This document shows positions 1 through 7,922 of a DNA stretch of 64,000 nucleotides, one piece after another. A program made the translations under genes and the position numbers. Each line of letters starts with the position of its first letter. The stretch's first letter is position 1. The DNA comes from Zhihengliuella halotolerans (GTDB lineage: Bacteria; Actinomycetota; Actinomycetes; Actinomycetales; Micrococcaceae). The notes below the pieces were generated by a model. The model saw nothing but the letters and a program-made list of their open reading frames with translations. It was not told the DNA's origin and ran no database searches. The stretch is taken from positions 3,162,001 to 3,226,000 of the forward strand of contig NZ_SHLA01000001.1 in NCBI RefSeq assembly GCF_004217565.1. Direction: 5' to 3'.

Positions 1-740
1 GGAACGACCTCGTCGATCATCTGAGCGGTCAGTCGGCCGACCATGCCCTGCCATGTCCCGGTCACACTGCGATCTCCGAGGGAGTAGTACACCTTGATCC
101 GGGAGTCGACGGACGCGAGGTGCTCCAGCTCCCGCGAGAAGGCGAACGCGCCTGGTTCGGCGCCGTGGTAGAGCATGACGACGTCGGCGCGGCCGGGCAG
201 CGAGTGAATCGTCCGGATCATCGACATCAAGGGCGTGACGCCTGCGCCGGCGGCGAGAAACAGGTACCGGGCCCGCCGGTCCATGTCGGGCAGGTGGAAC
301 GCGCCGACGGGGCCGAGCATGTCGAGGACCATGCCGGGGCGGACGTTTTCATGGACCCACTGGGAGACGCGGCCGCCCTCCTCGCGCTTGACGGTGATCG
401 CGAAGGTCCAGGGCTGTGTCGGCGCACTGGAGATCGAATAGCTGCGGTTCACCGGTTCCGCGTCGGGACCGTCCACGGGGAAGGCGATGTTGAGGTACTG
501 GCCCGACCGGAAGGCCAGCGGTGCGCCGTCGATCCTGCGCAGGACGATGGTGAGCATGTCGCCGGCCTCGGGCACCGTCTCGACGCATTCCGCGAGGAAT
601 TCCTGCGGGTACCACGGCCACAGCGCCCGCGCCGCCCCCGCGGGTTCGGGAGTGCTCTGGAACACTCGGTTCCACGGCATCTCCAGCCCGCGAATGCGCT
701 GGACGTCGGGAATCGCGGTGAGGGTGGTGCTGACTGTCAT
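1..740 (-). CDS. Ferredoxin/FAD reductase of a Rieske demethylase (partial, 3' end outside window)
   Basis: Reductase that passes NAD(P)H electrons through FAD and a plant-type 2Fe-2S ferredoxin domain to the Rieske oxygenase encoded just upstream. The visible 246 or so residues show the flavin-binding motif RSYSISS (near residue 100), then the nucleotide-binding stretch FLAAGAGVTPLMSM (near 165). The C-terminal ferredoxin domain expected of this family lies beyond base 1 and cannot be seen. The ATG at 738-740 overlaps the oxygenase stop as ATGA, implying translational coupling. By homology the pair resembles glycine betaine demethylase GbcAB or stachydrine demethylase. The exact substrate is inferred, not shown. 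Confidence 0.85.
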   Translation of the reverse strand, partial: MTVSTTLTAIPDVQRIRGLEMPWNRVFQSTPEPAGAARALWPWYPQEFLAECVETVPEAGDMLTIVLRRIDGAPLAFRSGQYLNIAFPVDGPDAEPVNRSYSISSAPTQPWTFAITVKREEGGRVSQWVHENVRPGMVLDMLGPVGAFHLPDMDRRARYLFLAAGAGVTPLMSMIRTIHSLPGRADVVMLYHGAEPGAFAFSRELEHLASVDSRIKVYYSLGDRSVTGTWQGMVGRLTAQMIDEVV

Positions 741-2038
741 CCGAGGTGCTCCTGCATGCGCTGCGTGTACCAGTTGATGAACGCCTCGACCTGGTACTCG
801 CTCTTCATGTACGGACCGGGCTCGTAGGCGGGGCTGGCCGCGCCCTGCTGGCACATCTCGACGAAGTTCTTGTCCTGGACGTTGGTCTGCTTCCAGGTGT
901 AGGTCAGCGACTCGAGGTCGTAGTCGACTCCCTCGACGGCGTCGTCGGCCACGAGCCACGTGGTGCGCACGAGCGTCTGGTGCTCGTTGATCGGGAACGC
1001 GGCGAACGTGATGACATGGTCGGAGAGCAGGTGGAACCAGCAGTTCGGCTGCAGGTGCATCGAGCACCGACCGAGCCGGAAGTCGCGCAGGTCGCCGAGC
1101 AGCTTCTTGGAGAGGCGGCGGCCCGTGGCGGAGAAGGACTCACCCGCGCCGTCCAGCGGTTCCCGGGAGATGCGGATTCCGGCGATGCGGGTGTCGAGCT
1201 CCTCGACGACCTCATAGGGGAGGCCGTAGCGGTTGCAGCGTTCCTGCAGCGCGGTCTCGGCGGTGACGTTGCGCTGCCACGCGTCCTCGAGGTGCGGGGG
1301 GACGAGTTCCTCGGTGAGGCCCCAGGTCGGGAACAGCGAACAGGCGAGCTCGGGGTGGCCGTCGCAGTGGTAGCACTCGCGGTTGTTCTCCATGACGAGC
1401 TTCCAGTTGCCCTCTTCGATGAGCTCCTGCTGGAAGGCCACCTTCGCGTTCGCGATCTCGTGCGGGGCCACGTAGGGCTCGAAGATCTTGGAGACCTCGT
1501 CGAAGTCTGCGGGCGGCTCGGCGGCCAGGCAGACGAAGACGAGACCGGCGACGACGCGGCTGTGCGCCCGCTTCAGGGAGAAGCACGCCTTGTCGAAGTT
1601 GATCTCGCCGGGCGACGACGCGTGGATCAGCGAACCCTCCGCGTCGTACGTCCAGGAGTGGTAACCGCACACGAGGTTGCCCGTGGTGCCGGCGGGCTCG
1701 GTGAGGACCCTCGCGCCGCGGTGGCGACACACGTTGTGCAGCGCGTTCACGCCTTCGTCCGTGCGGAGGATGATCAGGGAGTAGGGGCCGTAGTCGATGG
1801 TGACGTAGTCCCCCGGCTCGGGGATCTCGGCGAGGCTCGCGGCGAACAGCCAGTGCTGCCCGAAGATGCCCTTCATGTCGGCCGCGAAGACTTCGGGGTC
1901 CGTGTAGAAGGGGGCGTCGAGGGAGTAGCCGGCCCGTCGGTTCTCGAAGAGGGTGCGGACGGCCGCGAACTGATCCTCAGAGCGAGCGGGGCTGACCTTG
2001 CCCCGCGAGCTGGTCTTCGTCTTGACGGCTTGAGCCAT
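737..2038 (-). CDS. Rieske 2Fe-2S oxygenase, glycine betaine/stachydrine demethylase type
   Basis: Oxygenase component that hydroxylates, and so removes, an N-methyl group from a quaternary amine; the candidate substrates are glycine betaine and proline betaine. The 433-residue length is normal for the family. The Rieske cluster ligands are Cys104/His106 and Cys124/His127 (CRH and CGYH). The catalytic mononuclear iron site is recognisable at NNRECYHC followed by HPE (His224, His228), a signature shared by GbcA and Stc2-type demethylases rather than by aromatic-ring dioxygenases. It forms a two-gene operon with the reductase and is divergent from a LysR gene that probably controls it. Which betaine is used cannot be decided from sequence. 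Confidence 0.88.
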   Translation of the reverse strand: MAQAVKTKTSSRGKVSPARSEDQFAAVRTLFENRRAGYSLDAPFYTDPEVFAADMKGIFGQHWLFAASLAEIPEPGDYVTIDYGPYSLIILRTDEGVNALHNVCRHRGARVLTEPAGTTGNLVCGYHSWTYDAEGSLIHASSPGEINFDKACFSLKRAHSRVVAGLVFVCLAAEPPADFDEVSKIFEPYVAPHEIANAKVAFQQELIEEGNWKLVMENNRECYHCDGHPELACSLFPTWGLTEELVPPHLEDAWQRNVTAETALQERCNRYGLPYEVVEELDTRIAGIRISREPLDGAGESFSATGRRLSKKLLGDLRDFRLGRCSMHLQPNCWFHLLSDHVITFAAFPINEHQTLVRTTWLVADDAVEGVDYDLESLTYTWKQTNVQDKNFVEMCQQGAASPAYEPGPYMKSEYQVEAFINWYTQRMQEHLG

Positions 2039-2195
2039 GGGGATGTCTTCCTCCGGGTCGTTCTGAACTTGGTGGGGCGGGTGTCGCCCAACGCCAGTGT
2101 CGCGTCATTGCGAACGGGCTGGTCCATTCAGGTTAGAGCCGCAGAACGTGCGAAAAAAGCATGAATTTGTGGCGAATACAGTGCAGAATATATGC

Positions 2196-3128
2196 ATGAT
2201 CGATCACCGTCTGACGACCCTGCGGGCCTTCGCCTCCTGCGGGACCATAGCTGCCACGGCGGAACTCACGGGGTACTCCCCGTCGGCAGTCTCCGCCCAA
2301 CTGCGGGAGCTGCAGAATTCGCTCGGTATGAGACTCCTTGTGAAGGAGGGGCGGGGGTTGCAGCTGACGTCAGCGGGACGCTCCCTAGTCCTGCGGAGCG
2401 ACGCGCTCGTCGCCGAGTGGGAGCGCATCAAGGCGACCGCCATGTCGGAGTCCGGTGAGGCGCCGACCGACTTCGGCCTCGGCGGCTTTTCGACGGCGGC
2501 CTCGAACCTGCTCGTCCCGCTCGCCGCGGATATGCGTCGGACACGTCCGGAGGTTCGCGTACACGTCGCCGAAGCGAGTCCGTCCCGGTGCCTCGAGCTG
2601 TTGGCGGCCGAACGCATCGATCTAGCCGTCGTGGTGGCCACGGAGGCGGAAGCGAGTCTGGGCAGCGACGCGCGCTTCCAAGAGACGACGCTGCTCAATG
2701 ACCCGCTGGACGTGATGATTCCGGCGGATCACGAGCATGCCGGCCGCGAGTCGATCTCCCTGACCGAGCTCGCCGGCGAGGCCTGGATTTCAGACGCAGT
2801 GGGCACGCCCTATCGGTCCCTCTTCGCCGCGGCCTTCACGGCCGTGGGCGTGACGCCGAGGGTCGAGCACGAGGCGACCGAATGGGAGACCGCGACGGCC
2901 CTCGTGGGCGCGGGCATGGGCCTCGGGCTGATTCCCCGACTGGCGAGCCTCGGCGGGGCCGAGAACGTCACGCGCCTGCCGATCTCGGGTCTGGGGCGTC
3001 CGACGCGGCGGATCGTCGCGACCATCCGCCGGGGGACCGAAGGCGCGCCGCTTATCGCGGACTCCCTCGGGTTCCTGCGCACGACGGCGCGGCGGCTTCT
3101 CTCCGAGCGTCTGGACGAGTCCACCTAG
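2196..3128 (+). CDS. LysR-family transcriptional regulator, divergent from the demethylase operon
   Basis: A 310-residue LTTR. The N-terminal winged HTH covers roughly residues 5-63 (FASCGTIAATAEL...SAVSAQLREL), and a periplasmic-binding-protein-like effector domain follows from about residue 90. In-frame codons exist further upstream, but the ATG at 2196 places the HTH at the usual distance from the N-terminus and lies outside the AT-rich promoter region. The gene is divergent from the Rieske demethylase, with about 157 bases between the two starts, the usual arrangement for LTTR control of the neighbour. Its stop is four bases from the end of the convergent arsenic operon. The effector is unknown; a betaine is a reasonable guess. 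Confidence 0.88.
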   Translation: MIDHRLTTLRAFASCGTIAATAELTGYSPSAVSAQLRELQNSLGMRLLVKEGRGLQLTSAGRSLVLRSDALVAEWERIKATAMSESGEAPTDFGLGGFSTAASNLLVPLAADMRRTRPEVRVHVAEASPSRCLELLAAERIDLAVVVATEAEASLGSDARFQETTLLNDPLDVMIPADHEHAGRESISLTELAGEAWISDAVGTPYRSLFAAAFTAVGVTPRVEHEATEWETATALVGAGMGLGLIPRLASLGGAENVTRLPISGLGRPTRRIVATIRRGTEGAPLIADSLGFLRTTARRLLSERLDEST

Positions 3129-3132
3129 AGTG

Positions 3133-3807
3133 TCAGCGGTTGCGGAGCTCTTCCCAGAGCGCGGTCACGCGGCGTTCGATGTCCTCCGCGACCGCCTCGG
3201 CGCCGGCTTCGTCGACCGCGCGGAGGTCGTCGAGATCCCAGTCGGTGTACTGCTTGTCCGGATAGATCGGGCAGGCGTCGCCGCAGCCCATTGTCACGAC
3301 GACGTCGGCAGCCCGCACGACGTCGTCCGTCAGCGGCTTCGGGTACAAGCCTTCGGTCGGCAACCCGCGTTGCTGCATGAGGTACAGGGTGACGGGGTGC
3401 AACTCGGCGGATGGGTTCGACCCTGCGGAGCGAACGGAGATGGCGTCGCCGCCGATCTTCCGCATGAACGCGGCGGCCAGCTGCGATCGACCGGCGTTCT
3501 CGACGCACACGAACAGGACCTCCGGCTGGTCCTTCGGGGCCGCGCCCATCGACTGTGCAAGGGCGTGCAGCCGGTCCGCAGTGAAGTGCGTCGCGGTCGC
3601 CGCCAAGTAGGTGCGCACGCGCGCGCTGCGGCTGAGCGTGGTGTACGACTCGAACAGGTAGCGCTCGATCATCTCCGGTGCGAAGATCCCGCGATACCGC
3701 GCGGCCAGGTGGTTGACCTCCCGCATCAGGACGTGGCGGTCCATGGTCGAGCGGTCATTACCCGAGTTCGGTGTCGAAGTGTTCCGGGCGGGAGTCTCGT
3801 TGCTCAT
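3133..3807 (-). CDS. arsC: Arsenate reductase/LMW phosphatase with N-terminal three-helix domain
   Basis: Cytoplasmic arsenate reductase of the low-molecular-weight phosphatase fold, 224 residues. Residues 22-90 form an all-helical extension (DRHVLMREVNHLAARYRGIF...) as found in the longer Corynebacterium ArsC1'-like enzymes. The catalytic P-loop CVENAGRS starts at Cys101, and GCGDACP carries the redox cysteines Cys175 and Cys179. The start at 3807 is chosen because GAAAGG sits five bases upstream; an upstream extension would run into the preceding arsC. It is the last gene of an acr3-arsC-arsC operon. The reductant (thioredoxin or mycoredoxin) cannot be told from sequence. Confidence 0.86.
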   Translation of the reverse strand: MSNETPARNTSTPNSGNDRSTMDRHVLMREVNHLAARYRGIFAPEMIERYLFESYTTLSRSARVRTYLAATATHFTADRLHALAQSMGAAPKDQPEVLFVCVENAGRSQLAAAFMRKIGGDAISVRSAGSNPSAELHPVTLYLMQQRGLPTEGLYPKPLTDDVVRAADVVVTMGCGDACPIYPDKQYTDWDLDDLRAVDEAGAEAVAEDIERRVTALWEELRNR

Positions 3808-3836
3808 GACGGCCTTTCGTTGCGGACCGGTCGGCC

Positions 3837-4247
3837 CTAGAAGGAGGCGGGGACGAGGGACGCGATGAGCGCTTCGATGCGTCGTTTGATGTCGTCGCGG
3901 ATGGGGCGGACGGCGTCGACGCCCTGCCCGGCGGGATCCTCGAGCTTCCAGTCCTCGTAGCGCTTGCCCGGGAAGAACGGGCACTCGTCGCCGCAGCCCA
4001 TCGTGATGACGACGTCGGATGCCGCAACCGCGTCGGTCGTCAGAATCTTGGGGACCTCGGTCGACATGTCGATGCCGAGCTCGGCCATCGCCTCCACGGC
4101 AGCCGGGTTGACCGTCTCCGCCGGCGCCGAACCGGCGGAGCGCACGTCGATCTGGTCCCCGGCGAGGCTCGTCAGGAAGGCTGCGGCCATCTGGGAGCGT
4201 CCGGCATTGTGGACGCAGACGAACAGGACGGAGGGTTTGCTGCTCAT
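3837..4247 (-). CDS. arsC: Arsenate reductase, thioredoxin-like-coupled ArsC type
   Basis: A 136-residue low-molecular-weight-phosphatase-fold arsenate reductase that converts As(V) to As(III) for export by the adjacent Acr3. The P-loop CVHNAGRS begins at Cys11. The MGCGDECP motif provides Cys85 and Cys89, and RYEDWKLEDPAG holds the general-acid loop. Three cysteines in this arrangement are typical of ArsC that resolves through an internal disulfide. It starts five bases after the acr3 stop, so the two are almost certainly co-transcribed. Confidence 0.9.
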   Translation of the reverse strand: MSSKPSVLFVCVHNAGRSQMAAAFLTSLAGDQIDVRSAGSAPAETVNPAAVEAMAELGIDMSTEVPKILTTDAVAASDVVITMGCGDECPFFPGKRYEDWKLEDPAGQGVDAVRPIRDDIKRRIEALIASLVPASF

Positions 4248-4252
4248 GGGTA

Positions 4253-5359
4253 CTACCTCTCGATCGGTGCGGGGCTGGCGGTGAAGAACTTGCGGGCCCA
4301 GAGGGCCACGTAGACGAGGGCCACGAGGATCGGGACCTCGATCAGCGGCCCGACGACGCCGGCCAGGGCCTGACCGCTCGTCGCCCCGAACGTCGCGATC
4401 GCCACGGCGATCGCCAGCTCGAAGTTGTTGCCCGATGCAGTGAAGGACAGTGTGGTCGTGCGTGCGTAACCGAGCTTAAGCACGTAGCCGATCAGCATCG
4501 AGGCGAAGAACGTGACGAGGAAGTAAACAATCAGGGGCAGCGCGATCCGCGCGACGTCGAGCGGGCGGCTCGCGATCTGCTCGCCCTGCAGCGCGAAGAG
4601 CACGACGATCGTGAACAAGAGGCCGTAGAGGGCCCATGGGCCGATCTTCGGCAGCAGCTTCGCCTCGTACCACTCCCTCCCGCGGGCGCGCTCGCCGAGG
4701 GTGCGCGTCAGGTAGCCGGCGACGAGCGGGATGCCGAGGAAGACCAAGACGGAGATCGTGATGGCCCAGATGGAGAACTCTGCGCTCGTCGTCGGCAGGC
4801 CGAGCCAGCTGGGCAGCAGCTGCAGGTAGAACCAGCCGAGGATGCCGAACATGAAGACCTGGAAGACGGAGTTCACGGCGACGAGGACGGCGGCGGCTTC
4901 GCGGTCGCCGCAGGCGAGATCGTTCCAGATCAGCACCATCGCGATGCAGCGCGCCAGGCCCACGATGATCAGGCCGGTCCGGTACTCCGGCAGGTCGGCG
5001 AGGAAGATCCAGGCGAGCACGAACATGAAGGCCGGAGCCAGCACCCAGTTGATCACGAGGGACGTGATCATGAGCTTCCTGTCGCCAATGACGCGCTGCG
5101 TCTCGTTGTAACGGACCTTCGCCAGCACGGGGTACATCATGACCAGCAGGCCGATGGCGATGGGCAGGGAGACCCCGGCGATCTGCACGGCCTCGAGGGC
5201 TTCGCCGAAGCCCGGGACCACCGCGCCGAGTCCGAGGCCGACGGCCATGGCGGCCACAATCCAGACGGGCAGGAAGCGGTCGAGCACGGACAGTTTCGCG
5301 ACGACGTGAGCGGTCTCGTCGAGCGGCGGGGCGGGGGCGCGGGTGTCGGCCTGGGGCAC
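4253..5359 (-). CDS. acr3: Arsenite efflux permease Acr3
   Basis: Inner-membrane exporter of arsenite, about 368 residues and ten hydrophobic segments. The family hallmark RCIAMVLIWNDLACGD in the fourth helix carries the conserved cysteine (about Cys138), and PLIEVPILVALVYVALW closes the last helix. A GTG at 5357-5359 is preferred because GGAG lies eight bases upstream and an operator-like repeat lies just before it. An in-frame TTG at 5410 would add 17 residues but would put that repeat inside the coding region. It heads the acr3-arsC-arsC operon. Confidence 0.9.
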   Translation of the reverse strand: MPQADTRAPAPPLDETAHVVAKLSVLDRFLPVWIVAAMAVGLGLGAVVPGFGEALEAVQIAGVSLPIAIGLLVMMYPVLAKVRYNETQRVIGDRKLMITSLVINWVLAPAFMFVLAWIFLADLPEYRTGLIIVGLARCIAMVLIWNDLACGDREAAAVLVAVNSVFQVFMFGILGWFYLQLLPSWLGLPTTSAEFSIWAITISVLVFLGIPLVAGYLTRTLGERARGREWYEAKLLPKIGPWALYGLLFTIVVLFALQGEQIASRPLDVARIALPLIVYFLVTFFASMLIGYVLKLGYARTTTLSFTASGNNFELAIAVAIATFGATSGQALAGVVGPLIEVPILVALVYVALWARKFFTASPAPIER

Positions 5360-5379
5360 GAGGGGTTCTCCGAATCTTG

Positions 5380-5401
5380 TATCGATGATTATCGATGCAT
5401 T
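5380..5401. promoter_or_regulatory. Candidate ArsR operator upstream of acr3
   Basis: TATCGATG occurs twice with a 10-base period (5380-5387 and 5390-5397). The 13-base stretch TTATCGATGCATT (5389-5401) recurs exactly, in inverted orientation, at 7067-7079 ahead of arsR. Sharing between the two ars control regions suggests a common ArsR binding site. This is inference from the repeat only. Confidence 0.6.
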
Positions 5402-5457
5402 GCTGGTCAATCATCGCGCCGTAGATCGACGGATGTCAATATATGGCTCCGGGCGGT

Positions 5458-6972
5458 TTATTCTGCACCCTGCCGGCCGTGCGCGAGACCGGTCGGGACT
5501 CCGATGAGCACCGGCTCCGGGGTGGGGCAGCACCCGGCGGCGCCGTCGTCGTCGGCCGCTTCCTGTTCGGCCGGGGCGGGTGCGTCGCAGCTGCTGCCGG
5601 CGCCCGCCGAGCAGACTCCGGTCTCTGGCAGTTCGAGTTCGAGGCGCTCGGCGCCCTCGGCATCGCCGGCGAGGGCTGCGGCGATCGAGCGCACTTGCTC
5701 GTACCCGGTTGCCATCAAGAACGTCGGCGCGCGGCCGTAGCTCTTCATGCCCACGATGTAGAAGTCCTTCTCGGGGTGTGCCAGGAGGCGCGCGCCGTGC
5801 GGCTCGACCGTCCCGCAACTGTGGAACTCCGGGTCGATGAGCGGGCCGAGCGCGCGCGGAGCTTCGACCGCCGGGTCGAGATCCAACCGCAACTCGCGCA
5901 GCACGTCCAGGTCCGGGCGGAATCCGGTGGCGGGCACGAGCGAGTCCACGGTCAGGACCTCCTCGCCGTCAGGCGTGCGTGCGAGCACGTCCAGACGGCC
6001 GCCGGCGGGCAGGGTCTCAGCGACGGAGAAAGAGGTGCGCAGCTCGATCCGGCCCGTGTCCACCATGTTCTTCAGGCGCGCACCGAGCGCGCCGCGAGCC
6101 GGCAGCCCGTCCGCATCGCCGCCGCCGTAGACCCGCGCCGGGTCGGCCGCGCGCAGTGCCCACGTGACCCGCGTTCCCGGCTCCGCGTCGGCCAGGCGGC
6201 CGAGCAGGAGTAGCGTGTTCGCCGCCGAGTGACCTGCGCCGACGACCAGCGTATGGCGACCGGCGAACCGCTCGAGATCGGCGCCGAGCACGTCCGGCAG
6301 CGCCGAGGTGATCAGCCCGGCCCCGCGGGCCTCGCGCTCGCCGGGGGCCTCGAGCCCCGCCGGGCCGACGGGGTTCGGCTGCTCCCACGTGCCTGACGCA
6401 TCGATCACGGCCCGTGCGTACAGCGTCTTCTGTACGACGACGGCGTCGCGGCTGCCCGCGCCGGTCGCGCCGTCCGCTGCGGTTGCGTCCTGTGCGCCGG
6501 TTGCCGCGATGCGCAGCAGGAAAGGTGAGTCGTCCCGGCCCCGTGAGTGCGTCTTGTCGAGCCCGCGCCCGTCGGTCCCCGCCCGGGAAACGGCCGTGAC
6601 CCGGTGGCTGAGGTGCAGGGCGCGGGCGATGGGTGCGGTTGCGGCGAGCGGGGCGAGGTACTGCTCGACCAGATCCGCGCCGGTCGGCAGGCGCTTGGGC
6701 TTCGGGGCTTCCCACCCTGCCGCGTCCAACAGCCTGCGCGCGGCGGCGTCGATGTTGTACTGCCACGTCGAGAAGGTCTTGACATGACCCCAGGCCGACA
6801 CGGTCGCGCCGACGGAGGCTGCTGCCTCGAGTACGACGACGGGGAGGCCGCGTTCGAGCAGGTGGGCCGCGGTCGCCAGGCCGATCGGCCCGGCCCCGAT
6901 GACCGCGACGGGAAGCGCGTCGTCGTCGTGCTGGTTCATGGGAAGCGAGGCGGTGGTGACGGCGGTGTCCAC
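5458..6972 (-). CDS. ArsO-like FAD/NAD(P)-dependent monooxygenase with cysteine-rich tail
   Basis: A flavoprotein of 504 residues. An FAD-binding Rossmann motif GAGPIG lies at residues 26-31. A second nucleotide-binding motif, VVGAGHSAANT, lies near the middle (about 230). The body resembles the flavin-monooxygenase-like proteins often encoded in ars operons (ArsO group), whose reaction is not firmly established. The C-terminal 50 residues carry four cysteines (454, 462 and the pair 481-482) in a low-complexity Ala/Asp/Glu segment, plausibly an As(III)-binding tail. GTG at 6970-6972 is chosen because AGGAG lies six bases upstream. It is divergent from arsR across a region with two inverted repeats. 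Confidence 0.78.
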   Translation of the reverse strand: MDTAVTTASLPMNQHDDDALPVAVIGAGPIGLATAAHLLERGLPVVVLEAAASVGATVSAWGHVKTFSTWQYNIDAAARRLLDAAGWEAPKPKRLPTGADLVEQYLAPLAATAPIARALHLSHRVTAVSRAGTDGRGLDKTHSRGRDDSPFLLRIAATGAQDATAADGATGAGSRDAVVVQKTLYARAVIDASGTWEQPNPVGPAGLEAPGEREARGAGLITSALPDVLGADLERFAGRHTLVVGAGHSAANTLLLLGRLADAEPGTRVTWALRAADPARVYGGGDADGLPARGALGARLKNMVDTGRIELRTSFSVAETLPAGGRLDVLARTPDGEEVLTVDSLVPATGFRPDLDVLRELRLDLDPAVEAPRALGPLIDPEFHSCGTVEPHGARLLAHPEKDFYIVGMKSYGRAPTFLMATGYEQVRSIAAALAGDAEGAERLELELPETGVCSAGAGSSCDAPAPAEQEAADDDGAAGCCPTPEPVLIGVPTGLAHGRQGAE

Positions 6973-7034
6973 GGGGTGCTCCTGTCGCGGGTGGGCTGCG
7001 GTCGGCGGCCCGCCCGGGGTGGTCGGGTTCAGGT

Positions 7035-7079
7035 ATCGACGTTTGTCGATGTCTCGAGTATGATGTAATGCATCGATAA
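7035..7079. promoter_or_regulatory. arsR / flavoprotein divergent control region
   Basis: Holds a perfect inverted repeat ATCGAC-GTTT-GTCGAT (7035-7050) and the element AATGCATCGATAA (7067-7079), which is an exact inverted copy of the one ahead of acr3. A TATGAT hexamer at 7059-7064 could be the arsR -10. ArsR autorepression and control of both divergent transcripts is the likely role. Confidence 0.55.
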
Positions 7080-7124
7080 CTGTCAATCTTTGCCGGGAGT
7101 GTCCGGCGGATGAGGGGAGAGGTC

Positions 7125-7496
7125 ATGGCGGAAGCACTTGCGGAGGTCGCAGAGAAGACCGCCGACGGCGCCTGCTGCCTGCCGTCGGTGGAGACTCCCG
7201 GCCTGAGCGCAGCGGATTCGTCGGTGCTGGCTGCGCGGTTCAAGGCGCTCGCCGACCCGAACCGGCTGCGCCTGCTCTCACTCGTGGCGGCCGGGGACTC
7301 GGGTGAGGCCTGCGTGTGCGACTTGACCGGTCCGCTCGATCTCGGCCAGCCGACCGTTTCCCACCACCTGAAGATCCTCGTCGACGCCGGCCTGCTCGCC
7401 CGCGAGAAGCGCGGCGTCTGGGCGTACTACTCCGTGGTGCCCGGCGCGCTCGACGACCTGGCCGGCGCCCTGGGCGCATTCGGCGCCAACGCCTGA
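7125..7496 (+). CDS. arsR: ArsR-type arsenic-responsive repressor
   Basis: A 123-residue winged-helix metalloregulator that leaves DNA on binding As(III). The HTH spans about residues 60-100 (PTVSHHLKILVDAGLL). Candidate ligands are the N-terminal pair Cys17-Cys18 plus Cys63/Cys65 in EACVCDL. That matches the Corynebacterium ArsR layout, where two N-terminal cysteines join one from the other subunit. The ATG at 7125 has GAGGGGAG five bases upstream, better than the in-frame ATG at 7110, which would place that sequence inside the gene. It is followed after 15 bases by an arsC. Confidence 0.92.
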   Translation: MAEALAEVAEKTADGACCLPSVETPGLSAADSSVLAARFKALADPNRLRLLSLVAAGDSGEACVCDLTGPLDLGQPTVSHHLKILVDAGLLAREKRGVWAYYSVVPGALDDLAGALGAFGANA

Positions 7497-7511
7497 GAAC
7501 AAGGAGATCCC

Positions 7512-7922
7512 ATGACCGTCAAGCCCGCAGTCCTGTTCGTCTGCTCGAAGAACGGCGGCAAGTCCCAGATGGCCGCCGGCCTGATGACGCTCGAGGCCGG
7601 TGACGACGTCGTGGTGACGAGTGCGGGCACCAAGCCCGCCGAGAAGATCAACACGCTTTCCGCCGAGGTCCTGCTCGACGCCGGCGTCGACATCCGTGCC
7701 GAGGTCCCCAAGCCGCTCACCGTGGAGAACATGCGCGCCGCCGGGCTCGTGGTCGTGCTCGGGGCAGAGGCGCAGGTCGAGCCGGTCGACGGCGTCGTGA
7801 TCGAGCGCTGGGAGACCGACGAGCCGAGCGCGCGCGGCATCGCGGGGCGGGAACGCATGGAGCTCGTCCGCGACGACATCCACGCGCGCGTGAAGGAGTT
7901 GAAGGCCCGCCTGCTCGGTTAG
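7512..7922 (+). CDS. arsC: Arsenate-mycothiol transferase (ArsC1/ArsC2 type)
   Basis: A 136-residue low-molecular-weight-phosphatase fold of the mycothiol-dependent class: it joins arsenate to mycothiol, and mycoredoxin then releases As(III). The P-loop is CSKNGGKSQ (Cys11, with Lys17 where other ArsC proteins have Arg), followed by VVVLGAEAQV in place of the GCGDECP redox loop and ERWETDEP near residue 98. These are the features of Corynebacterium glutamicum ArsC1/ArsC2. It therefore keeps only one of the cysteines used by the other two ArsC proteins here. It is in an operon with arsR (AAGGAG upstream) and its stop overlaps the convergent gene by four bases. Confidence 0.88.
   Translation: MTVKPAVLFVCSKNGGKSQMAAGLMTLEAGDDVVVTSAGTKPAEKINTLSAEVLLDAGVDIRAEVPKPLTVENMRAAGLVVVLGAEAQVEPVDGVVIERWETDEPSARGIAGRERMELVRDDIHARVKELKARLLG

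Noticed and set aside
746-2164. A 472-codon plus-strand open frame over the Rieske oxygenase
   Set aside because: It is a shadow of the minus-strand gene, whose Rieske and iron-site motifs are clear.
7512-7922. Catalytic Arg-to-Lys change in the P-loop as a sign of inactivity
   Set aside because: The CxxNGGKSQ loop and the missing redox cysteines are normal for mycothiol-dependent ArsC1/ArsC2 enzymes.
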